Assembly (NCBI RefSeq): GCF_036038375.1
Contig: NZ_CP107935.1
Location: 1,488,001 to 1,552,000 of the forward strand
Source of the DNA: Streptomyces sp. NBC_00414
GTDB taxonomy: Bacteria; Actinomycetota; Actinomycetes; Streptomycetales; Streptomycetaceae
Direction: 5' to 3'
Length of the DNA: 64,000 nt
The notes under the pieces were generated by a model. That model did not search any database and was not told the DNA's origin. It saw nothing but the letters and a program-made list of their open reading frames with translations. Position numbers and translations under genes: made by a program. The stretch's first letter is position 1. Every line of letters starts with the position of its first letter. Positions 53,994 through 62,884 of the stretch are shown in pieces.

Positions 53994-55753
53994 GGGCGTG
54001 CAGATCTTTAACTCGTAGCTTTCGGCTCGGTGGTTCGTTGGTCTGTCATGAGCGGGTTGGAAGGGTAACGGGCCGTACTGGCAGCCAAGTTCGAGGCGAT
54101 TCTGCCGCACCTCGACGAGCGTCAGCGTCGCTTATTGATAGGGGCGGAGGCCCAGTCCCTCGGCCACGGCGGGATCAGAGCAGTCGCCCGTGCCGCCGGT
54201 GTCCGCGAGGCCACTGTGTCGGCCGGGGTACGGGAACTCGACTCCGGCCAGGCTCCTTTGGGACGCATCCGACGGCCCGGCGCCGGCCGCAAACGCGTCG
54301 TCGACCGGAACCCGGCCGTTCGCGAGGCACTCCTCACGCTGGTCGAACCCGACGTCCGCGGGGACCCCATGTCGCCACTGCGCTGGACTACCAAATCCAC
54401 CCGCAAACTGGCCGGGGAGTTAACCCGCCAAGGCCACAGGATCTGTGCGGACACGGTGGGCGACCTCCTACGCGAGGAAGGCTTCAGCCTGCAGAGCAAT
54501 GCCAAGACTCTGGAGGGCAAGCAGCACCCCGACCGGGACGCACAGTTCCACCACCTCAACGAACAGGCCCGCAACCACCAGGACGGCGGGGCTCCGGTGA
54601 TCAGCGTGGACACGAAGAAGAAGGAGCTGGTCGGCTCGTTCAAGAACAACGGCCGTGAATGGGAGCCCAGAGGCGAGCCGGTGCGGGTCGACACCCATGA
54701 CTTCCCCGACCGCGAGCTGGGCAGAGCGGTGCCCTACGGCATCTACGACGTCGTCGTGAACACCGGCTGGGTCAACGTGGGCACCGACCACGACACCGCC
54801 GCGTTCGCCGTCGAGTCCATCCGCCGCTGGTGGAACGGCGCCGGGCGGGCCGCCTATCCGACGGCCGGCCAACTGCTGATCACCGCTGATGCGGGCGGCT
54901 CCAACGGCTATCGCACCCGCACCTGGAAGACCGAACTCGCCCGGTTCGCCGCCGAGTCCGGCCTGGCGATCACCGTCTGCCACCTGCCTCCCGGAACATC
55001 GAAATGGAATCGCATCGAGCACCGACTGTTCTCCCACATCACCATGAACTGGCGAGGCAGGCCCCTGACCAGCCACGAAGTCATCATCGAGAGCATTGCC
55101 GCGACCACCACCAAGACCGGTCTGACCGTGCACGCTGAACTCGACACCAACCGGTACCCCACCGGCGTCCAGGTCAGCGACGACGAGATCGCCACCCTGC
55201 CGATCACCCGACACCGCTTCCACGACGACTGGAACTACACCCTCCATCCTCAGCATCCGCTGGAGGCGACGGCGGCCAACAACCAGTCAGGCCGGGCCGC
55301 AGCGAACAGGGCGCCCACACTCACGCAGCATGCGCTGCAGGACTCTGAGCTGACCGGCATGACCCGCCACCAGCTCAGCAACCTCATCGACGCGCTGACT
55401 CCCGCGCTGGAGGTCCAACGCGAGCAAGTGCTCCGCACGCGCCGCGGTCACGAGCGCATGGTCGCCCCCGGCACAGGCGCCAAAGCCAAGCTCACCCCAG
55501 CCGACCGGGTCCTGGCCACCGTGCTCCACCTGCGCAAAATCGCCACCATGGACCTCCTCGGGCAACTCTTCGGCGTCACCGCCATGACCATCAGCCGAGC
55601 GAAACAGGAAGTCCGCCCACTCCTGGAAACACACGGCCACCACGTCGACACCTCAACCGCCCGCTTCCGCACGCCAGCCGACGTCACAACGTTCCTCGCT
55701 TCCAACCCCACCCCAACCAAGGTCAAAACGACGAGTTAAAGATCTGCACGCCC
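53994..55753 (+). mobile_element. ISAzo13-family element, 1,760 bp
   Basis: Perfect terminal repeats of 23 bases beginning GGGCGTGCAGATCTTTAACT (53994-54016 and, inverted, 55731-55753). TTA on each side (53991-53993, 55754-55756) is a likely 3-base target duplication. The transposase stop lies inside the right repeat. Confidence 0.88.
54048..55739 (+). pseudogene. ISAzo13-family transposase with early stop codon
   Basis: The ATG at 54048 begins MSGLEG then TAA at codon 7 (54066-54068), after which the same frame stays open for 557 codons and continues RAVLAAKFEAILPHLDERQR, typical of the family. The remaining protein has 'VISVDTKKKELVGSFKNNG', 'TADAGGSNGYRTRTWK' and 'CHLPPGTSKWNRIEHRLFS', the ISAzo13 DDE core. 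Unless translation restarts (for instance TTG 54135) the element cannot move by itself. Confidence 0.8.
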
Positions 55754-55769
55754 TTAGATTTACACTCCC

Positions 55770-55997
55770 CGTGATGAAGGACGAGGACGGCCTGCATGAT
55801 CGCGGTGATGCGGTTGGTCCTGCAGCGGAGCTTTCGTAGAAGGCGCCAGCCCTTCAGCGTGGCCATGGCCTGCACGCCGAGGCAGCGGATCTTGGCGTGT
55901 GTGCTGTTGTGCCGGCGCTGTCACCGCTTGAGGCGGCGGCCGCGGAAGGGTACTCGGATGAAACCGCCGGCACCTTGATACGCCTTGATGCTGAACC
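55770..55997 (-). pseudogene. IS5-family (DDE_Tnp_4) transposase C-terminal remnant A
   Basis: Leftward pieces 'SIKAYQGAGGFIRVPFRGRR' and a degenerate MATLKGWRLLRKLRCRTN-like end (55790-55870) match the last part of DDE_Tnp_4 transposases. A related scrap is at 60320-60565. Frames are broken. Confidence 0.6.
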
Positions 55998-56339
55998 GAG
56001 TGCTTTGGCGTGGCCGCGGCGTTTGACGAGGCGCCGGTAGCGGGCGCCAAGGAAGGTGTCGGTGCGGGCGGCGGCGTTGGCTGCCTCGCCAAGCGCGCCC
56101 TTGAGCCAGGGGTTGCCCTGGCCGGCCGGGCCCGTACTGTTCTTCGCGCCGGACTGGATCGTGCGGGGGCACAACTTGACCCACGAGACGAGGTGTTCGG
56201 GGGTGAGGAAGCGGCTCATGTCCGCGCCGATCTCGGCGAGGATGATCTGCGCGGTGGTCGGCCCGATGCCGGGGACGGCGTCCAGCCGTTCGACCAGGGC
56301 CCGCGCGCTCACGGCGACGGCCGGGGCGTCCTCGGTGCC
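55997..56339 (-). pseudogene. IS110 transposase fragment, 343 bp
   Basis: Identical by reading to 60821-61163 within the intact IS110-type transposase. It encodes the Transposase_20 core ('LDAVPGIGPTTAQIILAEIG', SWVKLCPRT). Both edges are abrupt, joining an IS5 scrap on one side and unrelated sequence before the second NLR gene on the other. Confidence 0.85.
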
Positions 56340-56472
56340 CGATCCTGTCTGCCCCGCTGCTCGACGAGTCCGGCCCGCTGATGGCTGCGGTGCGCGGCTT
56401 GCGCCCGGCGGGGCCTCCCGACCCGCGCATCGCCGAGCACCTATTGCCGCTCAAGCGCACCATTGTTCGGCA

Positions 56473-59088
56473 TCAGGACTCCGCAGGACCGGACGAGCGG
56501 CTGGCCAGCCGCTTCGCGTGCCGGATCTTCCAGTTTGTTCGTTTTTGCCGCTTCTTTTTGCGAGAGACTGAACGCTTGTTACCAGGCCGCTCGGATCTCC
56601 TTTTCCCTCCGTTTTGCCACTGGGCAAGGTTGTGCCGAATGTGCGATACATCCGGGTGTTCCGTGCCCAGCAACTGCACCATGTGTGACAGGAGTTGCTT
56701 GTTCACGGTGATGGCCCCATCAACGTCTCCTGCTGCTCCCCGCCAATGAGCGAGGCTGCCCCAAGCGGCAAGTGTGTCTGAGTGATCTTCTCCCAAGACC
56801 CTTCGGCGAATCTCGAGGAGATGCGCATACGTTTGCGCGGCTCCGGAGGCGTCTCCGGCCTCTCCGCGCCAGTAGGCGAGACTGTCCAGTGTGTCGAGTA
56901 GTTCCGGATGATCGGTACCGAAGACTCGGATCTGGTCTGTCAGCACGTCTGCTAAGGCGTTCGCTGTCCCTGGCGCGTCATTCGCCTGCGCCCGCCATAC
57001 AGCGAGACCGAGTCGGGCAGCTAGAATCTCTGGATGATGGGCTCCCAGCGAGCGAACTTCATCATCCACTAGCCCGGCAAAGGCATCTGCTGCCCCTGCG
57101 GCATCTCCCGCTTCTCCGCGTAAATCGGCTATGCGACATCTTGTCTCGAAGGTGTCAGGGTGTTCCGTACCTAGCACTCGAATCTGATCAGCCAGCAACT
57201 CGGCCAAGGCGTTCGTCTCCCCGGGAGTGTCCCCCGACTTTCCCTGCCAGAAGGCGAGGTCACCCCTCGTATTGAGGGTCTCGGGATGGCTCTTACCGAG
57301 CACCCGCTCCATGCGCGTCACCAGGTCGGTGAGCACGTCTACAGCCCCTGCAGCGTCCCCGGCGGTGCCTCGCCAGAAGGCGAGGTCACCCTGTGTACTG
57401 AAGGTATAGGGGTCGTTCTTGCCCAGTACCCGCACCAGGTCCGTCACCAGCTCGGCGAGAAGAAGCACCGCCCCGAGTGCATTCCCCGCGTCCCCTTGCC
57501 GCAACGCGAGAAGGCGCCGGGCGCTGAGGGTATCGGGGTGGTCGGCGCCGAGCCGCCGCCGAGTGGCTTCCGCCAAGTGTTGGTAGTGGTCCCGGGCAGG
57601 GATAGCCTGGCCGCTTTCGCCAAGGCTCATGCCGGTGCGGAATAACACCTCATGGGCGCCCCGCCGGTATAGGGAGTCTTCGGCGCATGCGGAAAGAGCT
57701 GCTGTGTTATCGCGCAGACCTTGGACAAGGGCAGTGTCGCTTTCAACGTCAGGCCAGGCGCTCATGAGGGCGTCGGCAGTGACGCATGCGGTCCGGTCGT
57801 ACATCTGAGAGGCGAGGGTTTCTCGGGTGGTGCGTTGGATGAGCTGGTGAACATAGATATTGGTGGCAGGCACGTGGTCGATGAGACTAAGCCGGTGCAG
57901 AACCCGCAGAGCTTGGACTGCTTCGTCCGGAGCCACTATTTGCTTCCGACTGGACCGCCATCTCCGCCATCGCGTGTGTGGAAGTCCGGTGCGTTGAGCG
58001 GCGAAGTGCGCGAGAGCTGGCAGGCTGATTAGAACGGTCTGGGGGATGCCATTGCCGTCGAGCATGGACGCCATCTGAAGAATGGGGCGAGCTAAACCGA
58101 TTGGTGGCAGGTTGTCGGCACGGTCGATGGATAGGGACCATGCGGCAGCTAGGGGAACCTGGTCGTCGGGCAGGGTGCTGGGGGTGAGCTTGGCAAGGGT
58201 AGTGGTGCGATCCGCCAGCCGCATCCGGTAGCTGTTGATAGATTCACCGCTGTCGATAATGTAGGCGGAGGCCTGGTCTAGTGCCAAGGGGAGATGGCCG
58301 AGGTCCCGCGCCAGGGCAATCAGGTCGGCGGTAGATTCGTTACGGCCGGAAAGGGATGTGGCGAGGTAGTTGAGGGCCTCGTCTGCATCAAATAGGCCAA
58401 TTTCGATGAAGCGCCGCCCGTCGGCGGCGAGGGAAGCGTCTCTGCGGCGGGTGGTGACCAGAGTGCGGCCATAGGGGCTTGCCGGCGGCCACAACCTCTT
58501 CAGGTCTTCGGGGTCGGCAACATCGTCCAGTACGATCAGCCACCGGCATGGCTTCTCTCCGGCTTTGGGGGTGAGCCAGGCCAGGAAGGAATGGGCGGCC
58601 TTCTCAGCATCGTTCGGATCAGCCCGGCACAGCTCGACACCGGCTTGAGCATAGCCATTCACGATCGGGGAGCGGGCGCTCGCTGTGATCCACACCAGGA
58701 CGTCCAGCCCGCCTGCCGTGGTGATGTCGGTCCAGGCGGTACGGGCGTAGTCTGCTGCGAGTTGGGTCTTGCCAACTCCCCCCATACCAACGAGCAACTG
58801 GGCGACCACAGCGGTACCGCCGACATCGGCCGCCGTGCGAAGCCGCTGTGCCGCGATGCGGTGTTGGAAGGACCGTGCCATGGGCGGAATGACGCCGACC
58901 TGGTGCGGCCAGGGCGCCGGTTCCTGGAATGGGCGCTGCGCCACCGCTAGGGTGCGAATGTACCCAGTGTTGACCATCCCACCGTAGGACGCGGTCCCAT
59001 CCCCAGTGCCGAGTACCCACGTCCGGGCGCGGTGTGTGAGGCCGGAAGGCAGTGCCAGGCGACGATAGTCGTTCACGGCCTGCTCCAC
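56473..59088 (-). CDS. NB-ARC/TPR NLR-like STAND protein 2
   Basis: An 871-residue protein from GTG 59088. Its first 60 residues include a Gly/Asn stretch, GTASYGGMVNTGYIRT (31-46), then 'WPHQVGVIPPMARSFQHR', shared in part with the first NLR (QVGVIP). The NB-ARC domain has P-loop GMGGVGKTQLA (Lys107), Walker B 'CRWLIVLDDV', 'GRTLVTTRRRD' and 'LGHLPLALDQASAYI'. About eight 42-residue TPRs follow (VLGTEHPDT-type starts), with a Lys/Arg-rich tail. It lies 97 bases downstream of a small membrane protein gene on the same strand, a likely two-gene unit. An NLR-type defence sensor is inferred. The exact start is uncertain because the frame is open further upstream. Confidence 0.87.
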   Translation of the reverse strand: MEQAVNDYRRLALPSGLTHRARTWVLGTGDGTASYGGMVNTGYIRTLAVAQRPFQEPAPWPHQVGVIPPMARSFQHRIAAQRLRTAADVGGTAVVAQLLVGMGGVGKTQLAADYARTAWTDITTAGGLDVLVWITASARSPIVNGYAQAGVELCRADPNDAEKAAHSFLAWLTPKAGEKPCRWLIVLDDVADPEDLKRLWPPASPYGRTLVTTRRRDASLAADGRRFIEIGLFDADEALNYLATSLSGRNESTADLIALARDLGHLPLALDQASAYIIDSGESINSYRMRLADRTTTLAKLTPSTLPDDQVPLAAAWSLSIDRADNLPPIGLARPILQMASMLDGNGIPQTVLISLPALAHFAAQRTGLPHTRWRRWRSSRKQIVAPDEAVQALRVLHRLSLIDHVPATNIYVHQLIQRTTRETLASQMYDRTACVTADALMSAWPDVESDTALVQGLRDNTAALSACAEDSLYRRGAHEVLFRTGMSLGESGQAIPARDHYQHLAEATRRRLGADHPDTLSARRLLALRQGDAGNALGAVLLLAELVTDLVRVLGKNDPYTFSTQGDLAFWRGTAGDAAGAVDVLTDLVTRMERVLGKSHPETLNTRGDLAFWQGKSGDTPGETNALAELLADQIRVLGTEHPDTFETRCRIADLRGEAGDAAGAADAFAGLVDDEVRSLGAHHPEILAARLGLAVWRAQANDAPGTANALADVLTDQIRVFGTDHPELLDTLDSLAYWRGEAGDASGAAQTYAHLLEIRRRVLGEDHSDTLAAWGSLAHWRGAAGDVDGAITVNKQLLSHMVQLLGTEHPDVSHIRHNLAQWQNGGKRRSERPGNKRSVSRKKKRQKRTNWKIRHAKRLASRSSGPAES

Positions 59089-59185
59089 CCGTGAGCTCGT
59101 GTTGCGGTTCCCGTCTCGCTCAGGGAGGGGTCGGGTTCCTGGTTTCGCACCGCATGGGATGATTGATTCGCCATGGACCGTCGGC

Positions 59186-59521
59186 CTAGTTCCTGTAGTC
59201 GATGCCCGTGTTGGCGTTCTCGCCGCTGGCCTCTCCAGTGTTATGGACGGTTGCCGAGCCGTGCCCTCTGCCCCAAGGACGCTTGATTCCGGTGTTGCCC
59301 CCTTGGCTGGCCTTCCCAGTCCGTGCAGCCCGGTCAATCGGGTTGGCAGGGGACGGTGGTTGGAGCAGGGCCCAGACGAGTGCCAGGATGGCGACGGCAG
59401 CCTGGACGGAGGCGCCTGTCAGCTCGCCCGCACCAGGGCTGTTCAGTAGCCAAATCAACGGCGTGGAGACGATCCCTATTGCTGCCAGCGCGACGGTCGC
59501 GGTCTTCCACCCGTGCGTCAC
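59186..59521 (-). CDS. Small two-helix membrane protein with NTG-motif tail
   Basis: A 111-residue protein from GTG 59521 (GAGGGA six bases upstream; the GTG at 59527 leaves no spacing). Helices near residues 7-26 ('ATVALAAIGIVSTPLIWLL') and 38-54 ('VQAAVAILALVWALL') anchor it. The cytoplasmic-type tail (about 70-111) is rich in Gly, Asn, Thr with GGNTGIK, 'GSATVHNTGEASGENANTG' and a terminal IDYRN. The NLR product downstream carries a similar NTG-Y/I stretch at its N-terminus. This pairing resembles amyloid-signalling NLR/effector neighbours described in bacteria; the membrane part would be the effector. Function is inferred. Confidence 0.65.
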   Translation of the reverse strand: MTHGWKTATVALAAIGIVSTPLIWLLNSPGAGELTGASVQAAVAILALVWALLQPPSPANPIDRAARTGKASQGGNTGIKRPWGRGHGSATVHNTGEASGENANTGIDYRN

Positions 59522-59941
59522 GTCCACTCCCTCTACGTGCGGTAGGCCGCCTATACGGGGCCCATCTCCTACGGATACGCCACATCATCCGCTGTCACAA
59601 GGGCGCACGCAGTGAGCCCCTTCCAACCTGGCTGTGGGATCGAGGGGTTGCGGTGACAGGACAACGAAGCCCCAGGTAGATGGGTTGTCGGCGAACAGCA
59701 ACCTTCTCAGCCTAGAACCCCGAGTCATTGCCCACCCATCGGGTTGCATCCGTCCCCTTCCGCGCTGCGGCTGCTGCGGCGAGGGTTGGCCGCTCGGCTA
59801 CGACAGATCGGCACCCGGCGGCGGCTGACCGGCAGCCGCCAGGCGCTGACGAGGCTGGCGCACCTGCGCTGCAACCACACCTTTCCGAGCTCGCATCCAG
59901 ATTCCGCGTGGGCCTGCCCCCAGCCGTGCCGTCGCGCGAAG
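59522..59941. other. Gap without recognised gene
   Basis: 420 bases that hold open frames on both strands, none with a ribosome site or a recognisable motif. It should contain the promoter of the membrane-protein/NLR pair, but no clear -10/-35 pair was seen. Confidence 0.4.
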
Positions 59942-60283
59942 TCAAAAACCAAGCTGCGGAGGAACGTCTGATCGCACGAGACGGACTCGCGCGGCTGGTA
60001 TGCGGCTGGGCAGGTAGACGAATCCGTTGCCGTTGTCGAGGAGCAACCCCTCATCGACGCCGTCCACGGACCAGAGATCAACCCGCCCACCGGTGTTGTT
60101 GATCTGAAAGAAGAACTCTGCTTCCTCCTCGCCCCGACAGACGAAAATCCCCTCCACCTCAGGGCGGCGGCTGCCGGCGATTCCCCGTGCGGCGCTCATC
60201 CGGGCCCAATCCAGGCCATGCTGGGCGATCGTCCGGCGATTGAGCACGGAGGAAACGTGGAAGAGGTTCGGCGTATCAAACAC
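59942..60283 (-). CDS. Hypothetical 113-aa protein
   Basis: Starts at GTG 60283. The opening 'LFHVSSVLNRRTIAQHGLDW' recalls the start of small ADP-ribosyltransferase-fold proteins (KptA/DarT-like H-x-S plus SI-x-x-GL), followed by GIAGSRRPEVEGIFVCR and a closing 'YLPSRIPAARVRLV'. The length is typical of a small standalone protein. No catalytic set can be verified, so it is called hypothetical. It runs in the same direction as the NLR unit but 420 bases away. Confidence 0.5.
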   Translation of the reverse strand: MFDTPNLFHVSSVLNRRTIAQHGLDWARMSAARGIAGSRRPEVEGIFVCRGEEEAEFFFQINNTGGRVDLWSVDGVDEGLLLDNGNGFVYLPSRIPAARVRLVRSDVPPQLGF

Positions 60284-60319
60284 GCCAGGAGTATAGGAGC
60301 CAGTGAGGCTTCCTCCTCA

Positions 60320-60565
60320 GGTTGAGGCGGTCAGCTCCAGGGTGAGGACCGCCTTGACGGGGTCGGTGATACGGGTGGTGCTGCAGCGGAGCTTCCGCAG
60401 CAGGCGCCAGGACTTGAGGGTGGCCATGGCCTATTCGCCGAGTGCGCGGATCTTCGCGTGGGCGCGGTTGACGGCCTTCTTTCCGGCGGAGAGCTAGTGC
60501 CGACGGCCGCGGAAGGGTACTCGGATGAAACCGCCGGCACCTTGATACGCCTTGATGCTGAACGA
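60320..60565 (-). pseudogene. IS5-family (DDE_Tnp_4) transposase C-terminal remnant B
   Basis: Leftward: 'SIKAYQGAGGFIRVPFRGR', 'AVNRAHAKIRALGE', a stop, then 'MATLKSWRLLRKLRCSTTRI' and a natural end near 60320. Better preserved than remnant A, but it has an internal stop and lacks the first two thirds of the gene. Confidence 0.65.
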
Positions 60566-60635
60566 AAATCGAGCTTCGGGAGGGCAGGCGGCAGCATCCG
60601 GGACGCTTGCTTACCGGATGTCGGTGGGGCGGGGG

Positions 60636-61964
60636 TCAGGCTGTTGTCGGGGTGAGGGCGACCTGGTGGCCGAGGGACTGGAGCTGGCGGACGAGATCAC
60701 GGGTTTTGCGGGCGGAGTCGAGATGGCGCCGGTGCCAGTCAGCGCCCAGCTCTCGGTAGGAGGTGCCGGGGTCGTTGATCAGGTGCCAGGCGATGACGAG
60801 TATCGAGCGGGCGACCGCGACGAGTGCTTTGGCGTGGCCGCGGCGTTTGACGAGGCGCCGGTAGCGGGCGCCAAGGAAGGTGTCGGTGCGGGCGGCGGCG
60901 TTGGCTGCCTCGCCAAGCGCGCCCTTGAGCCAGGGGTTGCCCTGGCCGGCCGGGCCCGTACTGTTCTTCGCGCCGGACTGGATCGTGCGGGGGCACAACT
61001 TGACCCACGAGACGAGGTGTTCGGGGGTGAGGAAGCGGCTCATGTCCGCGCCGATCTCGGCGAGGATGATCTGCGCGGTGGTCGGCCCGATGCCGGGGAC
61101 GGCGTCCAGCCGTTCGACCAGGGCCCGCGCGCTCACGGCGACGGCCGGGGCGTCCTCGGTGCCTGGGCCGTCGGGCGGGGTGGTGATCTCTCCCAGGGTC
61201 TGGGCGATGAGCCGGTCGAGCTCGTGGATCTGGCCGGTCAGATGATCGACCGTGGACAGCAGCACGCCGAGCAGCCGGGCGTGACGGTCCTCGAACTGCC
61301 CGGTAAGCGCCTCAGCCAGGACCGCCTTCTTCTTGACGAGACTGCCTTGGGCGAGCTCGGTGAGGGTGCGGGGGTTGTGTTCGCCGGCGACCAAGGCGTT
61401 CATCATGGCCCGCCCTGACAGGCCGAACAGGTCGGAGACGGCCCCGGACAGTTTGATCTGTGCGTCCTGCAGGGCTTTGTCGACGCGGTGCTTGTGGCGG
61501 GTGCGTTCCTGGACGAACACGGTGCGGGTACGGGTGAAGTCCCGCAGCTGCCTTACCGGCTTGGGCGGGACGAACGAGGCGCGGACCATACCGCGTTCGG
61601 CGAGCTTGGCCAGCCAGACCGCGTCCAGCTTGTCGGTCTTGGGGCGTCCGGGGACGTTCTTCACATCGCGTGCGTTGACGAGCCAGCAGTCCAGGCCACG
61701 GGCTTCGAGCAGGTAGAAGAACGGGCGCCAGTACGAACCCGTGGCCTCCATCCCGACCCGCTCGACTCCCTGGCAGACCAGTTTGTCGCCGAGTTCCAGG
61801 ATCGAGTTCGTCGTCGAGGCGACGTTCCAGACCTGCTGGATCCGCCGGCCCTCGATGGTGTCGTGCGGGATGCGCAGGCAGACCATCCCGGATGCCTTGG
61901 CGATATCGATCGCCGCGACCCTGGCGACCGTTCCGTCGTCGTGGTCCTCTCGCATTTCCTCCAT
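60636..61964 (-). CDS. IS110-family transposase
   Basis: A 442-residue DEDD-type transposase. The N-terminal catalytic domain has 'VAAIDIAKASGMV' (first Asp), 'GMEATGSYWRPFFYLLE' (Glu) and 'KTDKLDAVWLAKLAERG' (Asp pair). The C-terminal Transposase_20 domain has 'LDAVPGIGPTTAQIILAEIG' and 'SWVKLCPRTIQSG', with the active Ser region. ATG 61964 has GGGAG upstream. It appears intact; IS110 elements lack inverted ends, so edges were not set. A 343-base part is duplicated at 55997-56339. Confidence 0.9.
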   Translation of the reverse strand: MEEMREDHDDGTVARVAAIDIAKASGMVCLRIPHDTIEGRRIQQVWNVASTTNSILELGDKLVCQGVERVGMEATGSYWRPFFYLLEARGLDCWLVNARDVKNVPGRPKTDKLDAVWLAKLAERGMVRASFVPPKPVRQLRDFTRTRTVFVQERTRHKHRVDKALQDAQIKLSGAVSDLFGLSGRAMMNALVAGEHNPRTLTELAQGSLVKKKAVLAEALTGQFEDRHARLLGVLLSTVDHLTGQIHELDRLIAQTLGEITTPPDGPGTEDAPAVAVSARALVERLDAVPGIGPTTAQIILAEIGADMSRFLTPEHLVSWVKLCPRTIQSGAKNSTGPAGQGNPWLKGALGEAANAAARTDTFLGARYRRLVKRRGHAKALVAVARSILVIAWHLINDPGTSYRELGADWHRRHLDSARKTRDLVRQLQSLGHQVALTPTTA

Positions 61965-62198
61965 GCCGTGCTCCCTGTCGTGCTGTGCCAGGCGGGGCTG
62001 CCCGGGGAGCCTGAGGGGAGTGGAGAAGCTGATCGGCGTGCTCAAGGCGACAGTGCGCGGCCCCTCGGACGGCTCCCTCACCAGACTCCTATGCGGGCTC
62101 ACAGCCCAAACATCAAGCGGCGTCGGCGGACAGCCCACGTACCGATTTTCACGCCTGCGAGGCGTCATCCGCAGGTGAACGGTCGACTCCTATAGAAG

Positions 62199-62815
62199 TC
62201 AAGTCGTCGAAGTAGCGCTGCCGGCGTGAGTGCGGGTGAGAGCGTGGTAGACCTCGCGGGCGATGAAGCGTTTGAGGCAACGGATGATGTCCTTCTTGGC
62301 CAACCCCTGCTGCGTGCGGCGCGCAACGTAGGCGCGAGTGCGGGGGCAATAGCGCATCCGCACCACCGCGATCATGTGGAGGGCGCGGTTGGCCTGGCGG
62401 TCCCCGCCTCGGCTGAGCCGATGTCGGTCGGTACGTCCCGAGGAAGCCGGAACTGGAGCGGCGCCGCACAGAGCGGCGAACGCGGCCTCCGTGCGCAGGC
62501 GTTCAGGGTTGTCGCCGGCCGTGACCAAGAGTTGACCGGCGGTCTCGGTGCCTACGCCAAACAGTGCAACAAGTTCAGGACCGGCGGACGTGGTGAGCAC
62601 TGCCAGGCGTTCGGTGACCTCGTCGATCTCCTCGGTGAGCATGCGGATGCGGCATGCCAGTTGCCGCAGCGCATACCGACCGGCGTCGGCGGGAGAGGTG
62701 AGATCAGCTGCCGGCCGCAGCCGGAGACAGCAGTTGACCAGGGCGGTGCGGGTGAGCCCCGTGAGCGATGCGCGCAGAGGTTCGGGTTGGGGAGGAGGGC
62801 ATTCGACGTAGCTAC
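62199..62815 (-). pseudogene. Second IS110-type transposase, C-terminal fragment
   Basis: The frame reads 'LRASLTGLTRTALVNCCLRL' then LVALFGVGTETAGQLLVTAG and 'RQANRALHMIAVVRMRYCPR' to REVYHALTR, the Transposase_20 half of an IS116/IS110-type protein different from the neighbour. The N-terminal catalytic domain is missing upstream of 62815, where CTACCTAGGTAG marks the break. Confidence 0.78.
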
Positions 62816-62884
62816 CTAGGTAGTGATGCCGGGCTATAGAAGGCCGGGACCCCCGGCATCTCCGGTCTCCTTACAGGAGCCGTA

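Noticed and set aside
54135..55739. Complete transposase from TTG 54135
   Set aside because: Family-typical sequence continues upstream to ATG 54048 and is broken only by a TAA, so the true start is upstream and the gene is damaged.
59089..59337. Longer N-terminus for the second NLR (start at 59337)
   Set aside because: It would run out of frame through the small membrane protein gene and encode Pro/Thr/Arg-rich shadow sequence; GTG 59088 is simpler, though not proven.
59522..59941. Genes in the plus- and minus-strand frames of this gap
   Set aside because: Ser/Arg/Pro-rich shadow composition with no ribosome sites or motifs.
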